Shown here in pieces: positions 1 to 9,956 of a DNA stretch of 64,000 nucleotides. The stretch is taken from contig NZ_CP060822.1 of assembly GCF_014489415.1 (NCBI RefSeq), positions 1,436,311-1,500,310 of the forward strand, written 5' to 3'. The translations under genes were made by a program, and so were the position numbers. Positions within the stretch are counted from its first letter, which is position 1; each line of letters begins with the position of its first letter. The stretch is from Cylindrospermopsis curvispora GIHE-G1. GTDB lineage: Bacteria > Cyanobacteriota > Cyanobacteriia > Cyanobacteriales > Nostocaceae. The notes under the pieces are model-generated. The model was not told the origin of the DNA. It saw only the letters and a list, made by a program, of their open reading frames with translations, and ran no database searches.

Positions 1-330
1 CTCCCACTGTCGATAAGACCCCCGATATCCCTTGGGTCTACCAAACACCACCATGGTGTCAGGAGCCAGTTTAATTTTGTTACTACCCTTCACTGGATAC
101 CAAAATAAGTCCCCAGCCACAAACACATCCGCATTAGACTTAAATAGTATTTCTAAATTTTCCTTAATTTTGACAATCCATGTAAATTGTCTAGTGTTAT
201 CCGCCATAGGTTTGTTATCACTTTCTGGGTAGACAATTTCAGACGTCTCCACACCCTGATTAATCTCAGATTTTATCACCCCCAGTTGAGTTTTTGGTGG
301 AATTTGCCTCACCATGTCTATACCTCCCAT
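1..330 (-). CDS. Uma2 family (DUF820) endonuclease-like protein, N-terminal part only
   Basis: First visible copy of the tandem gene; only residues 1-110 lie in the window and the rest runs off the left edge. The translation is identical to the N-terminus of the two complete copies downstream. It carries the Asp of the motif APDTMVVFG (residue 91), part of the PD-(D/E)XK-like core of Uma2 proteins. The start is taken at 330 by analogy with the full copies; an alternative ATG five codons inside (MVRQ) is equally possible, because no convincing Shine-Dalgarno precedes either one. Confidence 0.85.
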   Translation of the reverse strand, partial: MGGIDMVRQIPPKTQLGVIKSEINQGVETSEIVYPESDNKPMADNTRQFTWIVKIKENLEILFKSNADVFVAGDLFWYPVKGSNKIKLAPDTMVVFGRPKGYRGSYRQWE

Positions 331-603
331 TCACTTTGGTACTGACTCTATCGGTTTAATTTAATATAACATGGTTTGTCTAGGGGTGTTGAGTTTAATC
401 AACCCAACTCACAATATGACAAAACTAATCGGTTTAAAACCAACTTTCGCTTTGAGACCGGGAATTGATTGTCTCCCCCACGGACAGTCTCCAGGTATGG
501 ATTAATTCAAACAATCACGGGTAATTGGCGATCTCCCATAGGGAGTGCTTTCAGTACTCCAGTTTTTAAAAACCCCCAAGGGTATTCTGGTGCAGGTAAT
601 AGT

Positions 604-1569
604 TTATTCGAGTGCAGTAATATCAATACCCTTAGCTTTTAATTGTGATAGCAAGGTTTGATACTTTATTTGTTCCTGCTCTTTGAGAAGTCTTTCACGT
701 TCCGCACGTTGAGTTTCCTGCTCTTTGAGAAATCTTTCTTGTTCTTTAAGCAGTTTTTCATGTTCTGCACGTTGAGTTTCCTGCTCTTTAAGCAGTCTTT
801 CATGTTCCGCACGTTGAGTTTCCTGCTCTTTAAGCAGTCTTTCACGTTCCGCACGTTGAGTTTCCTGCTCTTTAAGCAATTTTTCACGTTCCGCACGTTG
901 AGTTTCCTGCTCTTTGAGAAATCTTTCTTGTTCTGCATAATTACTCAATTCTACAGGACTAAGAAACCTACTCCCATCCGGATAATAGATAACTAATTCA
1001 TCTTGGGTCGTGTCAAATCTTATTTTCAATCTTGGACTAGTCCAAGTAGTAAAATTCTCAATTTCTTTAAATGAATTATTTTCCTTAATGGATACTTTTA
1101 GAATAATCCTATCTGGGTCATATACATAATACTCCTCCACTCCATATTTCAGATAAAAGAGCTTTTTTTTATCCATTTCATCTTGAGTATTACCGGGAGA
1201 TAAAATTTCAAAAACCACCTGGGGAGGAATATTATCCTCCTCCCACTGTCGATAAGACCCCCGATATCCCTTGGGTCTACCAAACACCACCATGGTGTCA
1301 GGAGCCAGTTTAATTTTGTTACTACCCTTCACTGGATACCAAAATAAGTCCCCAGCCACAAACACATCCGCATTAGACTTAAATAGTATTTCTAAATTTT
1401 CCTTAATTTTGACAATCCATGTAAATTGTCTAGTGTTATCCGCCATAGGTTTGTTATCACTTTCTGGGTAGACAATTTCAGACGTCTCCACACCCTGATT
1501 AATCTCAGATTTTATCACCCCCAGTTGAGTTTTTGGTGGAATTTGCCTCACCATGTCTATACCTCCCAT
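604..1569 (-). CDS. Uma2 family (DUF820) endonuclease-like protein with C-terminal coiled-coil repeats
   Basis: 321 residues. Residues about 40-200 match the Uma2/DUF820 fold, a PD-(D/E)XK nuclease-like domain that is heavily expanded in cyanobacteria: note D91 in APDTMVV, E121 in VVFEILSPGN and the YYVYDP strand near 155. Residues about 213-310 are a highly charged coiled coil made of a 13-residue repeat (LLKEQETQRAERE and variants, about seven copies; 39 bp at DNA level). Uma2 proteins are usually about 190-210 residues; many cyanobacterial members carry such a tail. The biological role of the family is not settled, and cleavage activity is inferred from the fold only. It is the middle copy of the tandem array and identical in sequence to the copy at 1843-2808. 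Start uncertain between M1 and M6. Confidence 0.88.
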   Translation of the reverse strand: MGGIDMVRQIPPKTQLGVIKSEINQGVETSEIVYPESDNKPMADNTRQFTWIVKIKENLEILFKSNADVFVAGDLFWYPVKGSNKIKLAPDTMVVFGRPKGYRGSYRQWEEDNIPPQVVFEILSPGNTQDEMDKKKLFYLKYGVEEYYVYDPDRIILKVSIKENNSFKEIENFTTWTSPRLKIRFDTTQDELVIYYPDGSRFLSPVELSNYAEQERFLKEQETQRAEREKLLKEQETQRAERERLLKEQETQRAEHERLLKEQETQRAEHEKLLKEQERFLKEQETQRAERERLLKEQEQIKYQTLLSQLKAKGIDITALE

Positions 1570-1842
1570 TCACTTTGGTACTGACTCTATCGGTTTAATT
1601 TAATATAACATGGTTTGTCTAGGGGTGTTGAGTTTAATCAACCCAACTCACAATATGACAAAACTAATCGGTTTAAAACCAACTTTCGCTTTGAGACCGG
1701 GAATTGATTGTCTCCCCCACGGACAGTCTCCAGGTATGGATTAATTCAAACAATCACGGGTAATTGGCGATCTCCCATAGGGAGTGCTTTCAGTACTCCA
1801 GTTTTTAAAAACCGCCAAGGGTATTCTGGTGCAGGTAATAGT

Positions 1843-2808
1843 TTATTCGAGTGCAGTAATATCAATACCCTTAGCTTTTAATTGTGATAGCAAGGTTTGA
1901 TACTTTATTTGTTCCTGCTCTTTGAGAAGTCTTTCACGTTCCGCACGTTGAGTTTCCTGCTCTTTGAGAAATCTTTCTTGTTCTTTAAGCAGTTTTTCAT
2001 GTTCTGCACGTTGAGTTTCCTGCTCTTTAAGCAGTCTTTCATGTTCCGCACGTTGAGTTTCCTGCTCTTTAAGCAGTCTTTCACGTTCCGCACGTTGAGT
2101 TTCCTGCTCTTTAAGCAATTTTTCACGTTCCGCACGTTGAGTTTCCTGCTCTTTGAGAAATCTTTCTTGTTCTGCATAATTACTCAATTCTACAGGACTA
2201 AGAAACCTACTCCCATCCGGATAATAGATAACTAATTCATCTTGGGTCGTGTCAAATCTTATTTTCAATCTTGGACTAGTCCAAGTAGTAAAATTCTCAA
2301 TTTCTTTAAATGAATTATTTTCCTTAATGGATACTTTTAGAATAATCCTATCTGGGTCATATACATAATACTCCTCCACTCCATATTTCAGATAAAAGAG
2401 CTTTTTTTTATCCATTTCATCTTGAGTATTACCGGGAGATAAAATTTCAAAAACCACCTGGGGAGGAATATTATCCTCCTCCCACTGTCGATAAGACCCC
2501 CGATATCCCTTGGGTCTACCAAACACCACCATGGTGTCAGGAGCCAGTTTAATTTTGTTACTACCCTTCACTGGATACCAAAATAAGTCCCCAGCCACAA
2601 ACACATCCGCATTAGACTTAAATAGTATTTCTAAATTTTCCTTAATTTTGACAATCCATGTAAATTGTCTAGTGTTATCCGCCATAGGTTTGTTATCACT
2701 TTCTGGGTAGACAATTTCAGACGTCTCCACACCCTGATTAATCTCAGATTTTATCACCCCCAGTTGAGTTTTTGGTGGAATTTGCCTCACCATGTCTATA
2801 CCTCCCAT
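1843..2808 (-). CDS. Uma2 family (DUF820) endonuclease-like protein, tandem copy
   Basis: 321 residues, identical in translation to the copy at 604-1569: Uma2 nuclease-like core (D91, E121), then a long EQETQRAE-type coiled coil. It is the outermost copy; its upstream flank (2809-3011) differs at two positions from the other intergenic segments and then leaves the repeat. All copies read on the minus strand, so each could be transcribed from its own upstream spacer or by read-through from the hemL side. Three identical genes in a row may raise gene dosage or simply be a transient amplification. Confidence 0.88.
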   Translation of the reverse strand: MGGIDMVRQIPPKTQLGVIKSEINQGVETSEIVYPESDNKPMADNTRQFTWIVKIKENLEILFKSNADVFVAGDLFWYPVKGSNKIKLAPDTMVVFGRPKGYRGSYRQWEEDNIPPQVVFEILSPGNTQDEMDKKKLFYLKYGVEEYYVYDPDRIILKVSIKENNSFKEIENFTTWTSPRLKIRFDTTQDELVIYYPDGSRFLSPVELSNYAEQERFLKEQETQRAEREKLLKEQETQRAERERLLKEQETQRAEHERLLKEQETQRAEHEKLLKEQERFLKEQETQRAERERLLKEQEQIKYQTLLSQLKAKGIDITALE

Positions 2809-3047
2809 TCACTTTGGTACTGACTCTATCGGTTTAATTTAATATAACATGGTTTGTCTAGGGGTGTTGAGTTTAATCAACCCAACTTACAATATGACAA
2901 AACTAATCGGTTTAAAACCGACTTTCGCTTTGAGACCGGGAATTGATTGTCTCCCCCACGGACAGTCTCCAGGTATGGATTAATTCAAACAATCACGGGT
3001 AATTGGCGATCGCTCATAGGGAGTGCTTCGCAATCGCATTTATGTCT

Positions 3048-3164
3048 CGTGGGTGTGTTGGGCTTTCTCAACCCAACCTATAATATGACAAGACTAGTCG
3101 GGTTTAACCGACTTTCGCTTTGAGACCGGGAATTGATTCCCGGTCTCCCCCACAGACAGTCTCT
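3048..3164. repeat. Palindromic interspersed element (family A) at the hemL 3' end
   Basis: Contains three small inverted repeats in series: a GTTGGG...CCCAAC stem, a CGGGTTTAACCG stem, and an 11-bp stem GAGACCGGGAA/TTCCCGGTCTC with loop TTGA (3122-3147). Degenerate versions sit in each Uma2 spacer (for example 380-490), and an inverted full copy lies at 13630-13820. The strong hairpin lies immediately after the hemL stop codon, so it may also act as its transcription terminator, although no T-run follows. Confidence 0.75.
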
Positions 3165-4463
3165 CTACAAGTTACTGAGTACCTCTTTCACCACTGCTAG
3201 GGTTTGGTCTATGTCCTCTTCTGTATGAGCTAAAGAAGTGAAGCCAGCTTCAAATTGGGAAGGAGCTAGATAAATACCACGTTCCAACATGGCCCGATAA
3301 AACCTACCAAATTTAGCTGTGTCTGATTTTTTGGCATCCTCATAATTATGCACGGGACCTGATGTGAAAAATAGACCAAACATGGCGCTGATACTACCAC
3401 CACACACACTGTGTCCCGCTTCCTTGGCAATTGTTAGCATTCCATTGACTAATTTCTGGGTGATTCTCTCTAAATAATCGTAGGTTCCCGGTTTCTGTAA
3501 TAGTTCTAATGTTTTAATTCCAGCAGTCATAGCTAGAGGATTTCCAGACAGGGTTCCTGCTTGATAGACTGGACCTGCTGGAGCAATCATGGACATAATT
3601 TCTCGACGACCTCCATAAGCTCCTACAGGTAATCCCCCACCTATCACTTTCCCTAGGGTGGTTAAATCAGGGGTAATGCCAAATTTTGCCTGGGCACCAC
3701 CATAAGCAATTCGGAACCCGGTCATTACTTCGTCAAATACTAGTAATGCTCCATTTTCTTGGGTAATTTCTCTTAACCCTTCTAAAAACCCCGCGTCGGG
3801 AGCAATAAACCCAGCATTCCCTACTACTGGTTCTAAAATTACTCCAGCTATTTCTCCTGGGTTTTGTTGAAATAGTGCTTTGACCGCTTCTAAATCATTA
3901 AAAGGGGCTGTTAATGTACCTTTAGTGGCAGATTTTGGCACTCCTGGTGAATCTGGTAACCCTAGGGTGGCTACTCCTGAACCTGCTTTGACTAAAAACA
4001 TGTCCGCATGGCCATGGTAACATCCTTCAAATTTGATGATTTTTTCCCTATTGGTGTAAGCTCGCATTAGTCTCAGCACTGCCATGCAAGCTTCTGTGCC
4101 AGAATTAACGAATCTTACCATTTCAATACTGGGCACAGCATCAATTACCATTTCTGCTAAGATATTTTCTAGCACACAGGGAGCGCCAAAACTTGTACCT
4201 TTCTCTAGGGCTTCGTGCAGGGCAGTAATTACTTCTGGATTGGCGTGTCCACAAATGGCTGGACCCCATGTGCCTACATAGTCAATGTATTTATTACCAT
4301 CCACATCCCAAATATGAGCACCTTTAACCCTATCAAATACTATTGGTTGCCCACCAACTGATTTAAAGGCGCGTACGGGTGAGCTAACTCCTCCTGGCAT
4401 TAAATTTTGAGCTGCTGCAAAGATTTCTTGGGATTTTGTGGTTTTAATAGTGGTGTTTATCAA
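3165..4463 (-). CDS. hemL: Glutamate-1-semialdehyde 2,1-aminomutase
   Basis: 432 residues, full length. This cytosolic PLP enzyme converts glutamate-1-semialdehyde to 5-aminolevulinate, the committed precursor of chlorophyll, haem and bilins. Visible hallmarks are [12 protein letters not shown] near the N-terminus, the PLP contacts FVNSGTEA (about 118-125) and [11 protein letters not shown] (about 241-251), and the Schiff-base lysine K272 in [13 protein letters not shown]. The start gives the usual family length. It diverges from hisIE with a 133-bp intergenic region, which should hold both promoters. Another tetrapyrrole gene, hemE, lies 1.85 kb away on the other strand. Confidence 0.97.
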   Translation of the reverse strand: MINTTIKTTKSQEIFAAAQNLMPGGVSSPVRAFKSVGGQPIVFDRVKGAHIWDVDGNKYIDYVGTWGPAICGHANPEVITALHEALEKGTSFGAPCVLENILAEMVIDAVPSIEMVRFVNSGTEACMAVLRLMRAYTNREKIIKFEGCYHGHADMFLVKAGSGVATLGLPDSPGVPKSATKGTLTAPFNDLEAVKALFQQNPGEIAGVILEPVVGNAGFIAPDAGFLEGLREITQENGALLVFDEVMTGFRIAYGGAQAKFGITPDLTTLGKVIGGGLPVGAYGGRREIMSMIAPAGPVYQAGTLSGNPLAMTAGIKTLELLQKPGTYDYLERITQKLVNGMLTIAKEAGHSVCGGSISAMFGLFFTSGPVHNYEDAKKSDTAKFGRFYRAMLERGIYLAPSQFEAGFTSLAHTEEDIDQTLAVVKEVLSNL

Positions 4464-4596
4464 GGTGATCTCCTATAGAGAGTAATTAATTTCAGGTTCT
4501 ATGAAAGAATAGGATAAGTTTATCCTATTGTTTTATCCCATATTTTGATATGGTTTGATTATTGAGATGATTCTTAAATAAAGTCCCTCGCACATT

Positions 4597-5250
4597 ATGC
4601 TATCCCCCCAATCTCTATCTTTAGAATCCTCTATCCCGGTGGAAAAAATTCGCTATGACCAACATGGTCTCGTACCGGCAATTATCCAAGACTATCTTGA
4701 CGGTACTGTGTTAATGATGGCTTGGATGAACCAGGAATCTTTACAACGAACTTTAACTACGGGAGAAACCTGGTTTTGGAGTCGTTCCCGTCAAGAATTT
4801 TGGCACAAGGGCGCTACTTCTGGTCATATTCAAAGGGTGAAAACTGCTCGCTATGATTGTGATAGTGATGCTCTATTATTTACTGTGGAACAGATCGGTG
4901 ATATCGCTTGTCATACCGGGGAACGTAGTTGTTTTCATCAGCTGGATGACGCCAAAATTATTCCCCCTCCCCCAGATTCCCTATCCCAGCTTTTTCACGT
5001 GATATGCGATCGCCGGGATTATCCTACTGAAGGTTCTTACACCTGTAAGTTATTAGCAGGGGGCGATAATAAAATTTTAAAGAAGATAGGTGAAGAAAGT
5101 GCGGAGGTAGTCATGGCTTTTAAAGATAATGACCCAGATGCGATCGCTGGTGAAGTTGCGGACTTGTTTTATCATACTCTTGTGGCTTTGGCCCATCACC
5201 AAGTAGATTTAAGATTAGTTTATCGCAAGCTACAAGAGCGGAGGAAGTAG
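4597..5250 (+). CDS. hisIE: Bifunctional phosphoribosyl-AMP cyclohydrolase / phosphoribosyl-ATP pyrophosphatase
   Basis: 217 residues, catalysing steps 2 and 3 of histidine biosynthesis. The N-terminal cyclohydrolase half (about 20-125) shows the metal-binding motif YDCDSDA and the CHTGERSCF motif. The C-terminal pyrophosphatase half (about 128-217) shows [13 protein letters not shown] and [12 protein letters not shown]. Fusion of the two activities is the usual bacterial arrangement. A HIP1 octamer lies inside the linker region. It is followed 16 bp later by an SDR gene in the same direction, so co-transcription is likely. Confidence 0.96.
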   Translation: MLSPQSLSLESSIPVEKIRYDQHGLVPAIIQDYLDGTVLMMAWMNQESLQRTLTTGETWFWSRSRQEFWHKGATSGHIQRVKTARYDCDSDALLFTVEQIGDIACHTGERSCFHQLDDAKIIPPPPDSLSQLFHVICDRRDYPTEGSYTCKLLAGGDNKILKKIGEESAEVVMAFKDNDPDAIAGEVADLFYHTLVALAHHQVDLRLVYRKLQERRK

Positions 5251-5266
5251 GGGGAGATAATTTACA

Positions 5267-6220
5267 ATGAGTCAAAAACGAATTTTAGTCACGGGTGCCA
5301 GTGGTTGTATTGGTCACTACATTAGTGAAACACTAATAGAAAACACCAATCATCAGCTCTATTTGCTGGTGAGGAATCCTAGCAAGCTACAAGTTAATAC
5401 TGATATGCGTCCAGGTGTGACCATATTACAGGGCGACATGGGGGAAATTAGTAGTTTTGCCAATTTACTCAAAACCATTGACACAGCGGTTTTAACAGCC
5501 ACTTCCTGGGGGGGAAATAATATCTTTGATATTAATGTGAATAAAACCATAGAACTAATGAATCTATTAAATCCTGACAGGTGTGAGCAGGTAATTTATT
5601 TTTCCACTGCCAGTGTTTTGAACCATGAAAATCAACCTTTAAAAGAAGCTGGGGAAATTGGCACTGATTATATTAGCTCCAAATACAAGTGTTTGCATAA
5701 AATTGAGGATTTAGAGATTTTCCCCAAAATCACCACAGTATTCCCCACCCTAGTACTGGGAGGAGATGAAAACAAACCCTACTCTCACCTGACCTCTGGT
5801 ATTCATGAGGTGACAAAATATATGAATATGATTCGGTTTTTAAAAACCGATGGCAGTTTTCACTTCATCCACGGTAAAGACATTGCCAAGGTTGTAGAGC
5901 ATTTGATTGATCACCCACCACAAACAGGAGACCCCAGAAGACTAGTTTTAGGTCAAGCACCATTAACAGTAAATCAAGCCATAGAAGAGGTGTGTGAATA
6001 CCTAAACAAAAAGATTTACTTTCGCATTCCCCTTTCCCTAGCTTTAGCAGATGTAATCATTAAACTCTTTAGAATTCAAATGGCCGCCTGGGACAGATTC
6101 TGCATGAAGTATAGGCATTTTACCTATAATAATCCCATTAACCCGGCAATTTTCGACCTACCCAACTATTGTCCCACCATGACCGATGTTCTCAAAACCA
6201 GCGGAGTCAGCAAAGGTTGA
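5267..6220 (+). CDS. NAD(P)-dependent epimerase/dehydratase (extended SDR family)
   Basis: 317 residues. An N-terminal Rossmann fold with the nucleotide-binding motif GASGCIGHYI (residues about 10-19), an acidic beta-strand end, and a catalytic-type YISSKYK segment near 150 place it in the extended SDR family (sugar-nucleotide epimerase-like). The substrate cannot be read from the sequence; cyanobacterial homologues are annotated only as NAD-dependent epimerases. It follows hisIE by 16 bp and precedes hemE by 96 bp on the same strand. A GGGGGAG purine run just before the ATG serves as a weak ribosome-binding site. Confidence 0.85.
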   Translation: MSQKRILVTGASGCIGHYISETLIENTNHQLYLLVRNPSKLQVNTDMRPGVTILQGDMGEISSFANLLKTIDTAVLTATSWGGNNIFDINVNKTIELMNLLNPDRCEQVIYFSTASVLNHENQPLKEAGEIGTDYISSKYKCLHKIEDLEIFPKITTVFPTLVLGGDENKPYSHLTSGIHEVTKYMNMIRFLKTDGSFHFIHGKDIAKVVEHLIDHPPQTGDPRRLVLGQAPLTVNQAIEEVCEYLNKKIYFRIPLSLALADVIIKLFRIQMAAWDRFCMKYRHFTYNNPINPAIFDLPNYCPTMTDVLKTSGVSKG

Positions 6221-6316
6221 GGAATGTTGAGTTTTATAAAGATATAAGAGGGAACCGTAAGCTGGGGATGATAAGCTAAACATGAAATATAAAAGTGACT
6301 TAGGATGAAGTGTTAA

Positions 6317-7369
6317 ATGGGTGTTTCCTCAACGGTTCCTCTCCTGCTCCGAGCTGCACGCGGTGAAAAGGTAGATCGTCCCCCCGTCTGGATGATGCGT
6401 CAAGCGGGACGTTACATGAAAGCTTATAGAGATCTGCGGGAGAAATATCCTTCCTTTCGGGAACGCTCAGAAATTCCTGAAGTGGCCATTGAAGTCTCCC
6501 TCCAACCCTGGAGAGCTTTCCAACCCGATGGAGTAATTTTATTTTCCGACATTGTCACTCCCCTACCTGGAATGGGTATTGACATGGATATTGCGGAAGG
6601 AAAAGGGCCAATTATTTTTTCGCCCATTCGCACTCAACAACAAGTTGATGAATTACACCCACTAGATCCGGAAACCGCTTTACCTTTTATTCGTCAGATT
6701 CTAGGAGCGTTACGTCAGGAAGTAGGTAGTGCATCAACTGTACTAGGCTTTGTTGGCGCACCCTGGACTTTAGCAGCTTATGCAGTGGAAGGAAAAGGCT
6801 CTAAAACCTATTCTGTAATTAAGAATATGGCTTTCTCAGATTCTAATATTCTCCATCAGTTATTAGACAAGTTGGCAGAGTCTATAGCCGTATATGTCCG
6901 CTACCAAATAGATTGTGGCGCTCAAGTAGTACAGATGTTCGATTCTTGGGCGGGACAATTAAGTCCCCAAGATTATGATACCTTTGCCTTACCTTACCAA
7001 AAAAAGGTGTTTGAGCTAGTGAAAAGGACTCATCCAGACACACCCCTAATTCTGTTAGTTACGGGTAGTGCAGGACTGTTGGAAAGGATGGCCACCTCCG
7101 GTGCGGATATTCTCACCATTGACTGGACTGTGGATATGGCAGATGCACGTAGAAGATTGGGTAATAACGTTAAGGTGCAGGGAAATTTAGATCCGGGTGT
7201 GTTATTTGGGTCAAAGCAGTTTATCCGAGAGAGAATTTTAGACACAGTTCGCAAAGCTGGCAATTGGGGACACATACTTAATTTGGGACACGGAGTGTTA
7301 CCAGAAACACCAGAAGAGAATGTGGCTTTTTTCTTTGAGACTGCCAAAAACCTTCATGTTCCGGTGTAG
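6317..7369 (+). CDS. hemE: Uroporphyrinogen III decarboxylase
   Basis: 350 residues, full length. It decarboxylates the four acetate side chains of uroporphyrinogen III to give coproporphyrinogen III in the cytosol. The diagnostic N-terminal signature [13 protein letters not shown] (about 22-34), the [12 protein letters not shown] loop (about 141-152) and QMFDSWAG (about 207-214) are all present, as is the C-terminal [12 protein letters not shown] motif. Its stop lies 21 bp from the convergent stop of the solute-binding protein gene. Together with hemL it makes this part of the window a tetrapyrrole neighbourhood, though the genes are not one operon. Confidence 0.97.
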   Translation: MGVSSTVPLLLRAARGEKVDRPPVWMMRQAGRYMKAYRDLREKYPSFRERSEIPEVAIEVSLQPWRAFQPDGVILFSDIVTPLPGMGIDMDIAEGKGPIIFSPIRTQQQVDELHPLDPETALPFIRQILGALRQEVGSASTVLGFVGAPWTLAAYAVEGKGSKTYSVIKNMAFSDSNILHQLLDKLAESIAVYVRYQIDCGAQVVQMFDSWAGQLSPQDYDTFALPYQKKVFELVKRTHPDTPLILLVTGSAGLLERMATSGADILTIDWTVDMADARRRLGNNVKVQGNLDPGVLFGSKQFIRERILDTVRKAGNWGHILNLGHGVLPETPEENVAFFFETAKNLHVPV

Positions 7370-7389
7370 TTTCCATTTTGGTTGGCAAT

Positions 7390-8724
7390 TTAGGGGGAGG
7401 ACATGTCTCCCCAAATTACCTCCAAACGTTCCTGAGCTTGTTTTAAAGCAACTTCAGCTGAGGATTTGCCCAATAATGTTTGCTCAATTGCTCTACCTAA
7501 ATTTTCCGAGATACGACTAAAACCAGCTATAGTGGGAAGGGAACCAGCTAGGGGAATTTGGTCTAAGAATACCTTTAACCAGGGTCTGGTTTGGAGATAG
7601 TTTTGATATTCAGGACTATTTAAAGATTTGATATTGACGGGTAAAAAACCGGTTCCTATGGACCATGGGGTTTGAAATTCTTGACTGACAATAAACTCCA
7701 GGAATTTAAGAGCAGCTTGTTGTTTTTCTGAAGTGGTCTTCATCATAAATATATTACCCGTACCAGTTACCGTTGCTGGGGTAGTGTGGATGGGGATGGG
7801 GAACGCATTAAAGGGTACGGGAGATTTTGTAATATAAGACCATGGTCCAGTAATTTGCATGGCCACCCGACCAGCGAAAAAAGCATCTTCCTCATAACCT
7901 CTTTCTGGTGGAGATAGGGTTGCTACACCTGTTTGTAATAGTTGTTGCCAAAATTTGATTGCGGTAATAGCAGCAGGGTTGTTGAGATTTGGATAGTTGT
8001 CCGTCATGATTCCCCCCCCTGCACTTAATACAAAGGGAAACCAAGTGAAAACAGTCCATCCCCCTTTACCTAGAGGTAATAATATGCCATACTGTTCTGG
8101 GCGTCCGTCCCCATTTTTATCTAGGGTTAATTTTTGGGCAACTGCTATTAATTCTTCCCAGGTTTTAGGAGTTTGGGTGATACCAGCAGCTTCAAATAAA
8201 TCCGGACGATAAAAAATGCCAACGTTGCTATTCCAAAATGGTAATGACCACAATTTGCCATTTAGTTTTAACTCCTCTAACAAGTTAGGAAATACCTCAG
8301 ATTTATGTGGAAACTCATTCCACCATTGGTCTAGAGGAGTTACCGCATCTAGTTCTACAATTTGTCCAGTAATTCCAGGGTTATAAACCAAAAGATCGGG
8401 AGTGGCGTTACCAACTACAGAGGTTAATATTTTAGGTAATGCCATATCTGATCCCAAAATAAACAACGAATCAACTTGAATATTTGGGTGAGTTTGATTG
8501 AATTTGGTCACTAGTTTTTGAAAAACATCCCGATTCGCTGGTGGGTTAATTCCTTGCCATAAAGTTAGATGGGTAATATGGTTTTTTTGAGGTATGTTGT
8601 TTTGACAACCACTCAATATTGCCAAGGAACATAAACTCAATAAGCATAACAGTATGGAAATCTGGCGACTTAATTGCCACCTATTCAGCTGTAGTAGTGG
8701 TTTGATCATCACTTTAACATACAT
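7390..8724 (-). CDS. ABC transporter sugar-type substrate-binding lipoprotein
   Basis: 444 residues. A lipoprotein signal (hydrophobic segment about 23-38 ending in a lipobox LAILSGC) precedes an extracellular solute-binding protein family 1 domain: LTLWQGINPP at the start of the mature lobe, a GNATPDLLVYNPG segment, LPFWNSNVGIFYR, and the conserved GKGGW and ITGPW motifs. The family binds sugars or glycerol-phosphate-type ligands for an ABC importer; the ligand is unknown and no permease genes are adjacent. The N-terminus may begin at M1 or at the ATG five codons in (MIKPL). Confidence 0.88.
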   Translation of the reverse strand: MYVKVMIKPLLQLNRWQLSRQISILLCLLSLCSLAILSGCQNNIPQKNHITHLTLWQGINPPANRDVFQKLVTKFNQTHPNIQVDSLFILGSDMALPKILTSVVGNATPDLLVYNPGITGQIVELDAVTPLDQWWNEFPHKSEVFPNLLEELKLNGKLWSLPFWNSNVGIFYRPDLFEAAGITQTPKTWEELIAVAQKLTLDKNGDGRPEQYGILLPLGKGGWTVFTWFPFVLSAGGGIMTDNYPNLNNPAAITAIKFWQQLLQTGVATLSPPERGYEEDAFFAGRVAMQITGPWSYITKSPVPFNAFPIPIHTTPATVTGTGNIFMMKTTSEKQQAALKFLEFIVSQEFQTPWSIGTGFLPVNIKSLNSPEYQNYLQTRPWLKVFLDQIPLAGSLPTIAGFSRISENLGRAIEQTLLGKSSAEVALKQAQERLEVIWGDMSSP

Positions 8725-8764
8725 GTTGTTTATGAAGTTTTTTTCACGCTTGCGGGGTCGCGGT

Positions 8765-9133
8765 TTAAGATAAAGAATGCAGGATTTTATCAGTATACTC
8801 TAAACGTGTGGTTAGGTAATTTGGTAGGTACGTATCATCACTATCAATAAATGTGATATACTTTCCGAAGCAAGCCTGGATCCCAACGTTTTTGGCATAA
8901 GGTAATTTCCGATTTTGATGTTTTAGATAACGTATATTGCCATATTTTAATAGATATTCATTGATTATGGTAAAAGTTTCATCCTCACTACCATCATCAA
9001 CAACTAAAAGTTCCCAATTGTGATGTGTTTGATTTATTACACTTTCAACACAGTTTACCAAGTATTTGGCGCGATTAAATGTACATAGAATAATACTGAT
9101 TTCTGGTTTGAGATCAAATTTGATGGGACTCAT
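8765..9133 (-). pseudogene. Family 2 glycosyltransferase, C-terminally truncated
   Basis: 122 residues that match the GT-A Rossmann half of family 2 glycosyltransferases: ISIILCTFNRAKYL at 13-26, VVDDGSEDET around 45-54 and the DXD-type metal motif FIDSDDTYLP near 95. Family members normally exceed 220 residues, so the acceptor-binding half is missing; the frame stops soon after the DXD motif. Start at an ATG just inside 9133. It sits next to other broken genes (9157-10135), which supports decay over a natural short form, but a functional short protein cannot be excluded. Confidence 0.75.
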
Positions 9134-9156
9134 AGTTCTGGTGAGTGGTTAAGGTT

Positions 9157-9270
9157 GGCGATCGCTCAAAACTTCCTGTATACTCAAAGTTGGTATATTA
9201 GGTGGTAATTGACAAACGGTAAAGTCTTGGTCAAGAATACCACTTAATTACCATGGAGTCAATATGATGA
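9157..9270 (-). pseudogene. Fragment duplicated from the LD-carboxypeptidase gene
   Basis: About 110 bp align with the ldcA coding region around 10262-10390 in the same orientation. Shared stretches include a HIP1 site followed by CAAAACTTC, then TTGGTATATTAGG, and further on CAAGAATACCACTTAAT. A gap of roughly 18 bp and several substitutions separate the two. The piece corresponds to residues about 222-265 of the intact protein and has no usable reading frame of its own. It marks an old partial duplication or rearrangement that brought the glycosyltransferase debris next to ldcA. Confidence 0.8.
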
Positions 9271-9324
9271 CACTTTTCAACGAACCTCTTGAACTGCAAA
9301 CACTTCCTAACTGCTCGAAAAATT

Positions 9325-9956
9325 ATGAAATCTAATCAGCATATTTGTCATTTAGTTTTAAGTAATATTGGGGGAGCGCCCAAATTTCTACTCAGTCTCA
9401 AGCTGGTTATAAAGTCTCCACAATAGTATTGACTGATTTGGATTTACAATGGATAGTTGATTTTAAAGCTGCTGAAAAACTCATAATTATGAAAGTTGCC
9501 GGCAATTTATTTTATATTGGTGGAGTAATGCATCAAATATGGATAGCTATAAAATTAAGTAAAGTAATTGCCGAATTAAAGCCGGATATTATTGTTTGCC
9601 ATACTGCATTTATTACGAAACTTTTTTATCTTTCTCAATTGATTCCAAGAAGTGTAAAAATCCCCTATATCAGTTATCTTCATACTGATTTCATTTCTGA
9701 ATTACAGGGTGAAAGCAAAAACAACTCATTGATAGGAATATTTCAAAATTTATCTATAGGTGTTGATAATCGGATTAGTTTGAGTAGTCTTCAGCAAGCC
9801 AGCGGATTAGTATTTGTTTGTAAAAGTCTCTATGAAAGATTATTAAATCTGGGATTAAATCCCCGTCAAGTGGAAGTATGCTATAACCCTGCTATACCTG
9901 ATACAAATAATCAGCCATTAAATTCCACAGCTGAGCTATGGTTAAAGAGTCCCTAG
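9325..9956 (+). pseudogene. Family 4 (GT-B) glycosyltransferase remnant with frameshift and 3' truncation
   Basis: From the ATG at 9325 one frame reads MKSNQHICHLVLSNIGGAPKF, typical of the first strand and glycine loop of GT-B glycosyltransferases. That frame meets a stop at about 9424, while the continuation QAGYKVSTIVLTD is in a second frame that runs to 9956. A deletion or frameshift near 9385-9400 explains this. The second frame keeps the N-terminal lobe (KPDIIVCHTA, YISYLHTDF, ASGLVFVCKSLYERL) but stops before the nucleotide-sugar-binding lobe that the family needs. The gene therefore cannot make a complete enzyme. Confidence 0.8.

Larger units (their letters stand above)
1..3011. repeat. 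Tandem array of a 1239-bp unit carrying a Uma2-family gene
   Basis: Bases 1, 1240 and 2479 begin the same sequence, so the unit is 1239 bp and about 2.4 units are visible; the array continues to the left of the window. Each unit holds one complete minus-strand Uma2 gene plus about 270 bp of intergenic DNA. The copies are almost identical. Differences I could see are C575 against G1814 in the intergenic part, and 410/1649 (C) against 2888 (T) and 442/1681 (A) against 2920 (G) in the outermost unit. Similarity stops around 3011-3030, where the outer unit continues into a HIP1-containing palindrome instead of the next gene. Recent unequal crossing-over is the simplest explanation; an assembly artefact is less likely because the units carry distinct substitutions. 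Confidence 0.95.

Noticed and set aside
658-996. Plus-strand and second minus-strand frames of 90-112 codons over the Uma2 coiled coil (also at 1897-2235 and 1905-2177)
   Set aside because: They exist because the 39-bp repeat is free of stops in several frames; composition is low-complexity and the Uma2 frame explains the region.
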